Positions 13,440-24,779 of a stretch of 64,000 nucleotides of DNA are shown piece after piece (positions within the stretch are counted from its first letter, which is position 1; the number at the start of each line of letters is the position of its first letter). Below the pieces are notes generated by a model. It ran no database searches and was not told the origin of the DNA. It saw nothing but the letters and a program-made list of their open reading frames with translations. This stretch comes from Rhyacichthys aspro (taxonomy: Eukaryota; Chordata; Actinopteri; Gobiiformes; Rhyacichthyidae). A program made the position numbers and the translations under genes. The stretch lies in contig CM072158.1 in the NCBI GenBank assembly GCA_036850595.1, positions 13,655,422-13,719,421 on the forward strand, written 5' to 3'.

Positions 13440-13516
13440 ATTTTACTGGTCTGGCCCACTTCAGATCAAACTGAACTGTATGTGGCTCCTAAACTAAAAT
13501 GAGTTTGACACCCCTG
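13440..13516 (-). mobile_element. hAT-type transposon terminal fragment
   Basis: The reverse complement of the right edge reads CAGGGGTGTCAAACTCATTT, a terminal sequence I associate with vertebrate hAT elements. Just inside it lie GGAGCCACATAC and GGGCCAGACC-type blocks in the same orientation. Only one end is present, so it is a truncated non-autonomous copy. Confidence 0.55.
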
Positions 13517-13960
13517 TCACACTTCTGAATCAAACTTAGATGCATTTCCATGAATCATAATAAATATAAGAGCACATCCTTAAGACTACAGTGTGAGAGG
13601 CTAAAGATATAGCCATGCACTGCTGCAATAAACAGTAGAAGAAAGAAATAGTTTGAACTTCACATTTAATCTGAATGATAAAGGCTCTTGTGACTGCTGC
13701 TACAAAATACAACGTTCCAAACTAAAGCACATAAAATCAGCGCACTCGATCTACCATTTCTTAAGAATAATAGATGGGTTTAATAAAGTGTAAGTGAAGT
13801 TCCTGCAAGTAAACTTTTTCAAATTGATTGACAGCGCACCAGTTGTATCTCTCTTTAATAAACTGTATTATATTCAGTGTGTAAAAGACATGAAGTAAGG
13901 ATGTCCTCAAGCTCAAATCGTCTAGATACAGAGTCCCATTTCTAGGAGTAAAAAATGCAT
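13517..13960. other. Non-coding stretch, nothing specific seen
   Basis: Unique AT-rich DNA. A 102-codon antisense frame (13761-14069) reaches into the next segment and has no recognisable feature. Confidence 0.5.
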
Positions 13961-14660
13961 CCAATTGCATGTCTTCACAAACACTGACGACTGCCATTTG
14001 GGACGGAAGCGTGTTACAAAGCAGTCTCCACCTGATGCCTGCAGCTATACGTGCTGTGCGGCAGTGCACAAACCCAACGGGGCAGATGTATGTGCTTTAT
14101 TTACACCTTGGGATGAAACTGTTTGGAGAGGAATGTCATTTAGAGATACATGCTTGTGATGACACGCAGAATCTAAGCTGGGGATTTTCTTTTCCTTTGC
14201 CACGACCGAGCCACGCGTTTAGGTTTTGATTAACGCAGGAGAGTGACTGGCGGGTAAATTGTCCCTGGCGTATGTCTCCAATGCCTCTCCGCCTACTGTC
14301 TCTGCCTTCACCTCGCGCTATGGCCCTCCCCTCACTCCAGCAGCAGTGGGAGGGGGGTTTGGGGATGTGAACACACACTTCACACACTTGTGCCAAGCCT
14401 TGCAGTTCCCCTGGCACCACGCTGCAACATTACACCTTTCCAAAAAACCCACCTCCTCCCGCCCTCTCACCGAGTCCCGCTCCCCTCTCTGCATGTCACC
14501 GCAGCAGGCTTTTACAGCAGCACACTCCGCCACGGTTTGACCTTTATTTTCAAAGCCGATACTGGTATTTTTGGATTGAAACTGCTGATAGCGAAAACCA
14601 AAAGTATTTCCACAGACTCTTTCATCATGTGTTTGGAATGGAAAAGGCTCTGAAAACGGC
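13961..14660. promoter_or_regulatory. Candidate conserved non-coding element, GC-richer
   Basis: Balanced to GC-richer unique sequence with several overlapping short frames on both strands, which is expected when stop codons are rare in such composition. None of the frames looks like a known protein. A pyrimidine-rich block lies at 14280-14345. The call rests on texture only. Confidence 0.3.
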
Positions 14661-15540
14661 GTCAGTCCACGAGAAAAAGAAAACTTGACATTAAAAGCCT
14701 GACTAATAACATTCCTGTATTCAGTTCAAAGCTCCTGGAGGTAGAGACATAAAAGATTAAAGTGCCACTCCGAAACAACACACCGAAGTCCTAGTGTCAA
14801 AGTGTCAAAAGTCTTCAGTGTGCTGTCTCTACAATTCTATTTCATCATTTTAGACGTGTCTTACATTTAAGAACTCAACTTCAAGTGAGCAGAGCAGTAG
14901 GAACTGTGTGCTCCGTTTACAATCGCCCCATTGTTTACCCCTGAAAGTCGTTTTAGTATCTTAGTTCTATGCACTAGTTTGCCTAAATATTTTATTGCAG
15001 TAGCCCAACACTCTCTTTATCAGGTTTACACCAGATTTGAATAAAGTCTTCCATTACTCATCCATAATGTAGTTTTCCTTTATTTTCCTTAATGAGCTGC
15101 ACTCGCTAAGGGCTACACAAAAACTGTCCCAGGTAAATTCAGAAGGGAAATATACATTTTCTGAATAAAAGTTACATACTATTTTAATGTTGGCGTGTCC
15201 ACTGTGTCAGACACTACTGGGTAAAAAAAATTTCAAAAGACAGTCCAGTATGGAGAGCTTTCACTGTCAACATGGACTTATTGTTTTAAGCTGAGTATAC
15301 AATGTACAATTTCAGATGAAACACGCACAATCGTGGGAAAAATCATCCGTCATATCTCAAAAGTAGTGGTCATACATCTTACAGTAAGGCAGGGACAAAG
15401 ATGAAAGATGAAATGGTCTTACGAACAACGACGAACTATGACAGATATCAAGCCGTGTCAGATATTTAGAGGAATTGTCAGGAATATTTGACAACAACAT
15501 CATCCTAGAGTTAAAGATACTATGTTTTTAAGAGTGTTCA
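14661..15540. other. Non-coding stretch, nothing specific seen
   Basis: Unique AT-rich sequence. No gene, element end or tandem repeat recognised. Confidence 0.5.
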
Positions 15541-15900
15541 GACCACTTATTCCTATCCCCATGTAGGCCTACATTCTCTGGCCTGTGCCCAGACAGGATG
15601 TGCCCTCACTTATACTGCTCTTGTCTTGGCCTTGCACCTTGGCGGCTGTCTTCACCAGAATAATGTCAGTTTGATCAGTTTAACCACGTTTACCATCTCC
15701 AGGACCGGGCACCTCTCCAGTGCTGTGTGCGTGCTATGTGCTCACCTCTGCTCAGACACTAACAAGGGGTCTTTATAAAGCTGTTATGCAGATGTAATGT
15801 GGCTTATACAGTAATGTGCATGCGTGCCACTTTACATGAGCTGCGTTTTGTGCACATTTAACATATGGGCTCTGTCTGCCAACACCTATTTCACTAACAG
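15541..15900. promoter_or_regulatory. Candidate conserved non-coding element
   Basis: Unique, compositionally balanced sequence between AT-rich flanks, without repeat ends. No coding potential recognised. A low-confidence texture call. Confidence 0.25.
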
Positions 15901-15974
15901 CAGACGTGTCCAACTACAGCAGGACTCGATGCCTTCGGGTCACGAGAGGTAAAGAGAACACGCAAATTAGGAAG

Positions 15975-15991
15975 AAAAAAAAAAAAAAAAA
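15975..15991. repeat. A17 homopolymer
   Basis: Uninterrupted run of 17 A. Nothing upstream resembles a retroposed gene. Confidence 0.9.
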
Positions 15992-16180
15992 CGCAATAGA
16001 AGCCTTCTCTAAATCATACAAATGAGAATAACATCTGCCAGTGTTATATTTAACTTTCCAAGTGCCATCTTTATTGCTTAAATGTCGTTTTTTGACATGG
16101 CTTTTATATATAAAGCAGTGCCAAAACAAAGTGTCTAAAACAAATCAAATCACGCAGTCCTTTCATAAAGAAAAATAAGA

Positions 16181-16247
16181 CTCCTGTGCATCACTAGAAA
16201 GAGAACACACCTCCAGTGCCACCCACACCACACTTTGAGAACCACTG
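16181..16247 (-). mobile_element. hAT-type terminal fragment
   Basis: The reverse complement of the right edge reads CAGTGGTTCTCAAAGTGTGG, matching the well-known hAT-type terminus CAGTGGTTCTCAAA. The element would extend leftwards; the GGTCACGAGAGGTAAAG block at 15939-15955 may belong to it. The other terminal repeat was not found. Confidence 0.5.
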
Positions 16248-16479
16248 CTCCAACCTAAAGTGAGTCAGTCTTTCATTGACTAGAACAGTTTGGCAGGAGA
16301 CACCACCGCCACAGTTTTCTTACGCCCATCTTTGTCAATAGAGGGAGCTACTTTTTTGAGTCGTAATATTAAAATTATACCTCTGAAACCCAGAATGAAA
16401 ATATCAGTCCCGGTAATAAGTATAGCTCTGCTCAATAAAGCGTAGACTCTAATACTGTTTTATTATGTCTTCACGACAG

Positions 16480-16760
16480 TCATGACTCCATCTGCCCCTG
16501 CATTCACACCGCAGTTCTAAATTGACCTCCTCTCCCACCTAAAGATAGACTCTGGGCCTTTTTATAGAGGGCCGAGCTGCAGAATTGCATATTCTATTTC
16601 AGACGGCCCGGGCTCACATCATTGTTTGTTTAAGCAGACTAACCTTCCCCTTGTATTTATAGGTGTCGAGGCCAGGAGAAAGACCACAGCCGCTCCATAA
16701 ATAAGCTGGCAGCATGTCCAGCGAGCCTCCCAACCAACAAAAGCCCAGTCATTTCACAGG
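16480..16760. promoter_or_regulatory. Candidate enhancer with FOX/SOX- and MEF2-like sites
   Basis: Unique sequence with ATTGTTTGTTTA at 16621-16632 (overlapping SOX-like ATTGTT and FOX-like TGTTTGTTTA) and GTATTTATAG at 16653-16662, one base from the MEF2 consensus CTATTTATAG. A further TTTTTATAGAG lies near 16560. Motifs this short occur by chance, so only the clustering and the lack of repeats support the call. Confidence 0.35.
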
Positions 16761-17030
16761 CCATTACCTGGAGCTGCACACAGGGACGCTGCCCGAGCCC
16801 GGCTTCTGAGCCAAGGAAGGCTCACGCAGATTTGAGGGCAACCCGACCCCAGTGGGAGGAGAGGAAATATTTGGATTAATAATAAATATGGCGATCTGCT
16901 TTCTGTAACCGTGCCTATGAAAATGTGATGGAAGTAAATGGAAAATAACCTCTGCATCTGATGGTTTTCAGTACCGTGGTTTATACTGTTTTCGCTGCCA
17001 TCCTTCACGTCTTTCATCCTTGTGCTTTTA
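16761..17030. other. Non-coding lead-in to duplication E
   Basis: Unique sequence. A 93-codon antisense frame (16754-17035) has no recognised domain. Confidence 0.45.
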
Positions 17031-17168
17031 TCCACGCTGCCTTTTGGTCTGTCTGTGAACTTTTGGCCCTAAAATCCTATTGGAACACTACCCAGATGGC
17101 CCCTGGCTCTGAAAATCTGATGAACCAAAAACAACCCCAGCGCTGACGTCATACATCAACAGTGTGTG
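17031..17168 (+). repeat. Local direct duplication E, copy 1, with CRE palindrome
   Basis: Matches 18154-18299 in the same orientation, 1.13 kb downstream. From GTGAACTTTTGGCC (17055) to AGTGTGTG (17168) I count about 14 substitutions and one indel in about 113 bases, near 87% identity by eye. Both copies keep CCAGCGCTGACGTCATAC, containing the perfect CRE palindrome TGACGTCA at 17144-17151. The surrounding DNA is not duplicated and no transposon ends are visible. Confidence 0.75.
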
Positions 17169-17639
17169 GACTCAACCCAGTCATCCAAATTTAAATGTAT
17201 CCATCTAACCTTTTCCAAAAAAGCGCAGATGTAGGACAGTCTGTGTTGAAGTGGCTTGTTCCATTTTAGGAAGAAAAGCTTTTAGGAAATGATGTTGTTG
17301 GCTTTGTGGAATGCAAAACCTGCAAATTAGCACTTATACTTACAAGGGATAGCTGCCAGCAGTTTGTTAATGTGTGGTTTCTCTCACTTTCATAAAAACA
17401 ATGGGTAAACAAATAAAAACCTACATTCACAAATGATTCAAACATGAGGTACTAACAGCACAACTGCTCGCTCACTTTACAGTAAGAAATAAATGTCTAA
17501 AAACTTTGTCTTATGGAGAATTTATAATTTTTTTCTTGTATTTAAAACTGTTGAAATAAGCATAACAGGAATAATCTTTGAAAAAACCTAAAGACAGCAT
17601 CTAGGCTTTATCATCAAAGATTTTCATAGATAACAATAT
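17169..17639. other. Non-coding AT-rich stretch
   Basis: No gene or repeat recognised. Confidence 0.5.
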
Positions 17640-17755
17640 TCAGCGTGTTCTGAAAGCTTTGGCCAATCACAAGCTTGCATGTGGAGAGGTCAAGAGTTGG
17701 GGGCACTCCCATTGGTCGACATTCCTTGTCAACAAGGAAGTAATGGCTACAGCAC
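17640..17755 (-). repeat. Dispersed repeat family D, copy 3 (inverted)
   Basis: Contains GGCCAATCACAAGC, CACTCCCATTGGTCGACATT and GTCAACAA, which align in reverse complement with 6021-6135. Three scattered copies of one family in both orientations indicate a mobile-element origin, although its ends are not defined. Confidence 0.5.
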
Positions 17756-18153
17756 TGAATATGTCTGCTTATACAGAGAAACAGCTAAAAAAAAGAAAAA
17801 CATAAATAAAGAAATGTTGATAAATACTGTCAATGCTTTCACACAATGTGCAACAATGTGGAGATAATTGCTAAAGGTAACTTCAGTTCAGTTCTGTTTT
17901 AACATAATAAAAGCAGGAAAGGGTGCTATATGGTGTTGTTGGGGGTGAGAGTGGTGTTGGAACCGAAGACAATTTTGGTTAATGCAGCTTTAAGTGGCTT
18001 GTGGAAAATTTCTTTCTCATCCACCAGCCGTACCTGCTGCGTATCTATTGAGAAAAGGGTCACTAGGTCTGAAGAAAAATGTGGCATGTCATTTTTTTCC
18101 CCAAATCTGTACATGCTGCAAACATCATTATTCTGTGTCCTGGGTAATAACAA
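17756..18153. other. Non-coding spacer before duplication E copy 2
   Basis: AT-rich with A-tracts near 17788-17812. A block at 17925-17995 includes GCAGCTTTAAG, which might be the inverted end of a TTAA-type element, but no partner end was found. Confidence 0.4.
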
Positions 18154-18299
18154 TCCACACTGCCTCTCTGTCCGTCGGCCTGTTGGTGAACTTTTGGCCC
18201 CAAAATCCTGTTGGAACCTCACCCAGATGCCCCCTGGCTCTTAAAAATAGATGAACCCAAAACACCCCAGCGCTGACGTCATACTCCACCAGTGTGTGT
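18154..18299 (+). repeat. Local direct duplication E, copy 2, with CRE palindrome
   Basis: Partner of 17031-17168. Its perfect CRE palindrome TGACGTCA lies at 18274-18281, in the same relative position as in copy 1. The CRE and its flank (CCCCAGCGCTGACGTCATAC) form the longest identical block between the copies, while the segments on either side have diverged more. Confidence 0.75.
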
Positions 18300-19200
18300 G
18301 TGCGCCACTGCTTATCTGTGCCTCGGCAGATACCGTGTAAAAAGCCAGTCAGCAGAGGCCAGAGCCAGCGCTATAGCTCCACAGCCACTCTGGCAGTCAG
18401 ACCTGGCCACGCTAAGGAAACTGCACCCTACAACACAAACAAGCCGTCAGCCACCGCCACGACTGTTAATCCCAGCGAGGAACGGCACTGAAACACCCAC
18501 ACAGCTTTAGGAAATGGATGGACCCCCACCTCCCGTGCACTCCCTGCTTTAATATAGCATTTCAGAGTGATGAAATATTCAAAAGCATTGTTTCGCGAGG
18601 CATTCGACAGCGGCATTTGTCCTAAATATTGCGGCGCTCGTTTGGTGGGCGGCGACAGTGATGATTCCATAAAGCATGTGAATGGAGAGAGTTGTCATGT
18701 GGAGGTGGCCGGGCGCTGAAGGCTCATGATCTTAAATCAGAGGGGAGCACCGCTGACTCGCGCAGCGGGGGTTCCAGCACACTGACTACAACTGCTAATT
18801 TGTCTCAGTATGGCCCTTTACAATTTCAAAGGCACCATAACTGTTAGATGAAGAGATGCCTTTTTATTCCCCCGTATCGGCCCACGGTGTGTGTGCCGAG
18901 TTAAGATAGCAGTGTGAAAGTAATATCTTCGCCCGTTCTGTTAATATCTATAGGAATATCTACAATTCTAATGGAGTTCTAACTGCCAGTGTTAATAGAG
19001 TCGGACGAGGGTCACAGGAGAGACTTACAACAGAAATGTCCCGCTTTTTTATTGGCTGTAATAGGGTTTATAGATAATGTGTAACAAATGCCTTCTCATT
19101 TTATTCCTTGGCCTAAAATGTAAAATGTTTTTACGAGGGAAATAATTAGCATATTCGCTTGTTTTAGTCCAGTTTATGGCCGTTATATGTAACCTTTTAG
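18300..19200. promoter_or_regulatory. Candidate conserved non-coding cluster
   Basis: About 900 bp of unique, balanced-composition DNA following duplication E. It carries a GC-rich patch around 18690-18780 and TAATTAGCATATTCGC near 19143-19158. No frame looks coding. The enhancer interpretation is inference. Confidence 0.35.
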
Positions 19201-19834
19201 CATTTGTACATACTTCTCCAAACTTCAATATATATCTTATATGTAAAATAGCTGGAAATGTGTGTTCAGGTCAGATGCATGCTCTTACAAGATGGTGTTT
19301 TGCCCCATCACTCAGTCGTGGATAGTGGACTTCCCAGTTAGTCCACCATCTGGTAAAAGAAAAGCAAAATGACATGGAGACTATGTATTTTGATTGGTTT
19401 ATAGCTATGTTTTTCATGGTAAAAAAGTTACATGGCGTCAAGTCACCAGCGTTAGTTATTTTAAGTGATTTATGATGTTGCAAATTATAAAAGAGGCCTG
19501 CAATGTCAAGAAACCATTATCAGAAGTGATGCAATTTTGATTATGGACCTTAAAAATGAATTAAACATTTCTGAGTACTGGGGAGGAAATTGTCTAAATG
19601 GTCTATCTGTAGCACTAGCAGATCCAGATATGTTGTCAAGCCCACTTTCAGTCCAATGTGAGGGAGTATGTTCAAGTAGAAGGACTGTACTGTATTTACA
19701 GGAACATCCGGTGCAGCAGAAACCCCCCCAAACAAAAGTTCTGATGACTTGATATTGTCATCAGACCATGGCGATTATATACAGAATAGTGCACGCAATT
19801 GAGAAGTTGCAAAGTAAGAAAATCTTTAAACAGG
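19201..19834. other. Non-coding stretch upstream of the Tc1 relic
   Basis: AT-rich. Part of it may be decayed transposon body continuing leftwards from 19835, but I could not recognise transposase sequence there. Confidence 0.4.
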
Positions 19835-20140
19835 AAGTATCTTCAGCATAAAGAAGAAAAAGAAGTCCTGGAGTGACGGTATAGGCCCCACACAACCCTG
19901 ATCTCTTCTTACCCAAGTCTGTGTGGGATTAAATGAAGAGACAAAAGGATTTGAGCAGCCTGAATCCACAAAAGATCTGTGTTCTCCAAATGTCTGGAAC
20001 AACCTGCCTGTTCCTTCAAAAACTGTGTGTAAGAGTACCTAGAAGAACACCATTTGATTTTGATTTTCTTTCATTTGCTCGCTGCAAAACTGCTACTAAA
20101 ACTGTCAAATTGCCGCTAAGACACGTAGCCTACACTAAAA
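19835..20140 (+). pseudogene. Decayed Tc1/mariner transposase, C-terminal part
   Basis: Translated across several frames, the segment follows the C-terminal third of Tc1-like transposases. In order: a YLQ-type stretch near 19845; a Pro-Asp-Leu motif from CCCTGATCTC (19898) where the family has PQSPDLN upstream of its catalytic Glu; a (W)D-MKRQKDL-like stretch near 19930; and a FLQKLC-VPRR-like C-terminus near 20010-20045. Frame changes, stops and loss of most of the PDLN..E region show that it is dead. No terminal inverted repeats were found. Family-level assignment comes from memory of fish Tc1 elements. Confidence 0.65.
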
Positions 20141-20430
20141 ATATAAAATAAAATGAAATGTACCAGTTGAAATGCAGCTTTAGTTGCTGTAAATAATCTG
20201 ACAAATACAAGCTAGTCAATATGATTACACAGTGAAAGCTTACCAATGTCATCCCATAAAATTTTAAGTGAGTACATCTAGAAATGTGGCCCAGGTTGTC
20301 ATTATGAAGTGATTGTTGTGGTTATTTCCATGGGCATAAACATAGACGATGAATTAAAAATCTTTTCTTGGCTGTATTTCATTGTGAAAATATATAGATG
20401 GTGCCTTTTATGAGCTAAGGTTTGAAAAGG
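20141..20430. other. Non-coding AT-rich stretch
   Basis: No gene or repeat recognised; it could include the untranslated tail of the Tc1 relic. Confidence 0.45.
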
Positions 20431-20720
20431 TGGGAGGTGATGGCGGCGATGAGCACATACACACACATATTGTTTGAGAAATGCCAATCTAGCCCGCACT
20501 TTTGGTTATGGAGCGCAGCAACAGTCATTAGAAGATGTAATGGATTAGCCATGGATAGAGTGAAGGGAGACAGAGACGAGAGGGAAGAGAGGACAAAGCG
20601 GGATCGAAGTGATGGAGATTGGCAGATGAGTAAAATGGATTGGATAGACCGCTCTATGGATGAGGAGACAGGACGGAGGGCTGATGCCTACCGCCTCGCA
20701 CGAGATAATGGAAACTGATT
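20431..20720. other. Unique purine-rich segment with an open frame
   Basis: The right two thirds are strongly purine-rich on the plus strand. A frame of 92 codons from ATG at 20440 to a stop ending at 20718 has a very charged Asp/Arg/Lys/Glu tail. That tail is what translated GA-rich DNA gives by chance, and no domain is recognised. It is not called as a gene. Confidence 0.4.
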
Positions 20721-21819
20721 ACAGAAAAAATCAACAAGGTTTCTCTCATTTCAGGAGCACTGTCCCAGAAAAAAAAAAAAGAAAGAAAAAGTGGCAGTAA
20801 TATGATTGGCGAGGTCTGGGATAAAACAGATTGTCAGTGAATTCAGGCGACAGCGTCAACAAGTTCTATATATAGAAATGGAAAGATGATACAACTGGGT
20901 TAGAGACATAGACAGTAGAAGGTGGAGTCAAAAAAAAAGAAGCATATTCTTCTCCTGAACTTGTCGTTTCTTGTGTCACTTCAAGTAGCTCTTCTTCAAG
21001 GCACGTTTCCAGTGGAGCAGTACAGAACGGTTGGGGTCGGAACGGCACACTTTCAGGTTCTCTGGTTCCGATAGTGTGGTGGGGTGGGTAAAAGGTGGAG
21101 CTTGTGTACGTCTTAGATTCACATTTGGAAAAGAAAGCAACCTAAAATTTAGAGGGAGCATTATTTGGCAACAGCTGTTTTTGGTTTTACATTGGATTAA
21201 ATCTTTGTTGTTTATGTTGTTGCTGTTTTTTGGGGGTTTTTTTATGTTCACAGTAACTTACATACATACAACTTATACTCAGAATATTTTGTTAACAGCT
21301 GATGCCCTTTTTGCCCCACTAGATGAGTGATTGTTTTATTTTTTCTACCATAGAGACCAAGCAGGCCTGGTGTGAATGCAGCCTTAGTGACAGACTGGTT
21401 ATTTAAAAACCTGATGGTGTGATTGCTGTAGAAGCTTGTGTTTTTGTTCAGTCATGTAAAATCTCTCACTTCGCAAAGATTTGAAAACTTTCTTCCGTAT
21501 GACCTTGCATTAACTTGATTATGAATAAAACAATCATGTACAAATAAACCCTCAGAGAATTTGTATAAATAATAAAACCAGAAATATAATAACATTTTGG
21601 AGATAAATAAGTCATTCTGAGCCAAAAAAGTGATCTGACATGACATGAACTCGTTGTATTGCGGAGTTTCCTTTTGCTTCCACGCCGTCTTCTCTTCTTT
21701 TCCTTTTGTGTTTACTCATTGCCTGGCTCAAATTCATGTGAGGGAGTCGTGGAGCTGGAGACAAACAGGATGTCTGTGGGAGGACCAAAGACACGGGGTA
21801 AATCTGACGAGGAAGTTTG
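20721..21819. other. Non-coding stretch
   Basis: A-rich tracts at 20770-20792 and 20929-20938, T/G-rich run near 21220-21245. No gene or mobile-element end recognised. Confidence 0.5.
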
Positions 21820-21862
21820 TGCATGTGCCTGTGTGTGTGTATATGTGTTTGTGTGTGTGCGT
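21820..21862. repeat. Imperfect (TG)n microsatellite
   Basis: TG dinucleotides interrupted by CC, TATA and TTTG. It accounts for the Val/Cys-rich and Thr/His-rich frames read through it. Confidence 0.8.
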
Positions 21863-22020
21863 TAATCCCAGGAAGGACTTCCTTTTGAATCCGAGCTGCT
21901 TGGGAGTTCTGTGGGAGTTTAAAGACACGGGAAAAGGCAGAGGGGGAGAAAGAGCCGTACAAGAGACTGAGAGGCATCAAGGGTGCTGCGCTGAATCCTG
22001 CTTGCAAAGACGCACACACA

Positions 22021-22270
22021 GTTAAAACATAGTGGAAAGCCACCCACAGAGCGAGGCGGCGATAGCGGGGCAGTGCTGGCGTCATTATGAGCTGATGAGG
22101 AACGTAAGGCCCACCTCAGTGACACACAGCCTGAAGCCACTCAGCAGCGTCGCCTCAATCAAAGCCACTTCACACCTCTCCACGAACAAATACATCTAAT
22201 CGAGGGTGAACGCTGAGTGGATTTAACCCGCATTGTTGCTTGGCTTCTTCAGAGTGAACAATGCAGTTAT
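22021..22270. promoter_or_regulatory. Candidate conserved non-coding element
   Basis: Unique balanced sequence with GCGTCATTATG near 22079, CAATCAAAGCC near 22157 and AACAATGCAG (SOX-like AACAAT) near 22258. Low-confidence texture call. Confidence 0.25.
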
Positions 22271-24744
22271 TGGAAACAGATGATGGAAGACAGTTGTGTC
22301 AATTTAATTTTACGAGGGGCTTTTTATAACAGTAAAGTATTTTTTTTTTAACTGGGCAATCTGCGGTCAGAACGGTTTGCCTTTATAAACTCACAGCCAA
22401 AAGTGCAGTACTTAAAAGTGTGTTTAATCTTAACAACTGACCTTGAATGTTTAGAACAACAAAACAGATTAAAGAAGGGAAAACCTTGGAAAAAAGATGA
22501 GTCAAGTTCTTTTTTCCGCTCTGCCCTTTAACAGAAATCAAGATAAAGAGGAGTCACGTTGAACGTATCACCTCTGGAGCAGGAAGTCCTCAGAAGTTAC
22601 GTAACCGACGGCGACCACATCTTGCGCTGTAATTAGAAGGGGAGAAAAGAAGTTTGGCCTGTAAATTGCTGCGTAATATATATTTTAAACATCCTGGTGA
22701 AGCCCGCCTCTCCCTCGGTGGACGAGCATGTGTCAGGCAGAGCATGGCGTACCACACACATACCCACTCCATCATATGTCTGCTGACTCATCATTACACT
22801 GCCACATCAGAGCGCAGTCATGCACAATACACTTGTCTGCCAGCCAAATGTGTAGAGACCACAGCAGAGAGACCAAAGAGACCAGAGCGGTTGACCCCTC
22901 CTTTCCCCGAACTACCTTCCTTCTTCTCAACTCTAACTCTCTAACACTGAAAGAAACAAGGAAAAGAAACACGTTCACTATTGTACATAACATTTTTAAA
23001 CCAGAAGCCACAAAGCGTAATTGTTGTTTTCGGCTAGAAAACGTACACATTGTGAGGCTGGGTTTGACCTATGTCCTGACTCGTAAACTACTCTGTGCCT
23101 TGAACTTGTTTCAAAGACAGACTACAAGAATCTGGTCTCAATATAAATGCATCTGTCAAGGCAGTGACAATGAAAAAGAAAAACACTAATTTAACACTTA
23201 CACATGCCACATACAGGGAAAAAAGATGGAGGCATTGGTGGGAAACTCATTGTGTGGTACAAAAGTGAGCAGTGCGTGGTCGTGAGATGTCAACAACTAT
23301 GATAAGGTTAATCAGCACCCGCTACTTTCTCTCCGAAAATGTTCCCGGGTCTGCGTGAACAACATTTTACAGAACCAATTATCTCTTTTGAATAAAGGGT
23401 GTTTGCCTATCAAGTGTGAGCCCACTTAAACAGGGTCAAATACAATTTGCTATCACGCCACTTTCAAACAACATATCAAATTGTTGTCACTTCCATTTAC
23501 GACAGTAATGTGTACCTAGTAAATTGCACTACTGCCTTTGACTGCTGACAACAGCTAATTGTAAATGTCAGAGTTATTCATGCGTGTCTCACTATGGTAC
23601 ATGATTAAAAATCACCTATAGTTCTTTTCAAATGTGTGATCGAGAACAAGGCTGTAAACATATATTTGAGTGGAAAATGGCACGTCTAAGGAGAATCCTA
23701 CATTTATTTAGTCATGTTTGAAAAGCAGACTGCAGCAAGGAGAGGCAATTAAGAAGCCTGTTCTCATTCCCAAGGCATAATACTGTGTATAGTGATGTTT
23801 GGTCAATGCTCCACTTAATGCTGATAGCATCTTCAAAATCCCATTTGCATTGAGAACATTCTGGTATATAGGAAAAGGCATTGTAGAAATAGAAAATAAG
23901 CATTTAGGCAAGAACTGAGGTAAAGTTTAAAAGGTGCAGTATCACTTTATAATTGAATCAGTGATATCGGATTGATGCAGGATTCTTCATAGGCATGTCA
24001 ACAAACCCGAACTCTGGCTTTTACTCACTGGCAAGAATTAATGGAGAAGATGAGAATATGAATGGAGCCATACAATACATACAATGCAGAACAAAACATA
24101 CCCACAGTTAACCAATCAACCAATCAAACATAGCTAATTTCCATCAATAAAAATTCTTATATGAGAATGGTTTTCAGTGGTAAAGTCCTGGGTTTTCTGT
24201 TCCATCCACCGCCCCGACAAATATTCTTCTTTGAAACACAGACCAGGAGACACTGAGACTAGGTTTGACCCAACACTTTCACTGGCATTGCAACCTATTT
24301 TATCCAGTAGCACTGCAGGTTGGATATAGCAAAGAGCATCATGTCATTGTACCATATATTGTATATATATCTAATATATTGTGGCTTAGATTCGAATAGT
24401 TTGTATTACTACTCCCAACTTTTTTTCCTATAGCAGAAATCATTCTATTTCTGCCAAACCAAAGACTGAAACATATAAATGCAACAATTTATACTTGCAT
24501 ATGTTCTATTGCAGCTGGTCCACTTTCTCCATAAACCACAGGTCTTTACCAGGCAAGTGGCTGTCCACATGTGACAATGATTTGTTTTCTCTTATGACCC
24601 TGATTACAGGTTGTCAGCCATGCTTTTACTAGAGCTGATGGGTAATTTCACTCCTTAACATGGTTTAGAGTTGACGGCTAGATTGGCACACATGCAGACA
24701 AGGCGGACACACACATGAGACATGTGCGCAAATACGACCAAGAG
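22271..24744. other. Non-coding stretch
   Basis: Mostly unique AT-rich DNA. A tandem ACCAATCA-ACCAATCA lies at 24111-24126. Frames of up to 153 codons (22728-23189) lack recognisable domains and overlap antisense frames. Confidence 0.5.
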
Positions 24745-24770
24745 TACACACACACACACCCACACACACC
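24745..24770. repeat. Imperfect (CA)n microsatellite
   Basis: AC dinucleotides with one CCC interruption. Confidence 0.85.
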
Positions 24771-24779
24771 ATGCCACGC

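Noticed and set aside
16071..16091. TTATTGCTTAA resembling the start of miR-137
   Set aside because: Diverges after 11 bases and no precursor hairpin is evident.
22728..23189. 153-codon plus-strand frame
   Set aside because: No recognisable domain, no splice or promoter context, and overlapping frames in other registers; consistent with chance.
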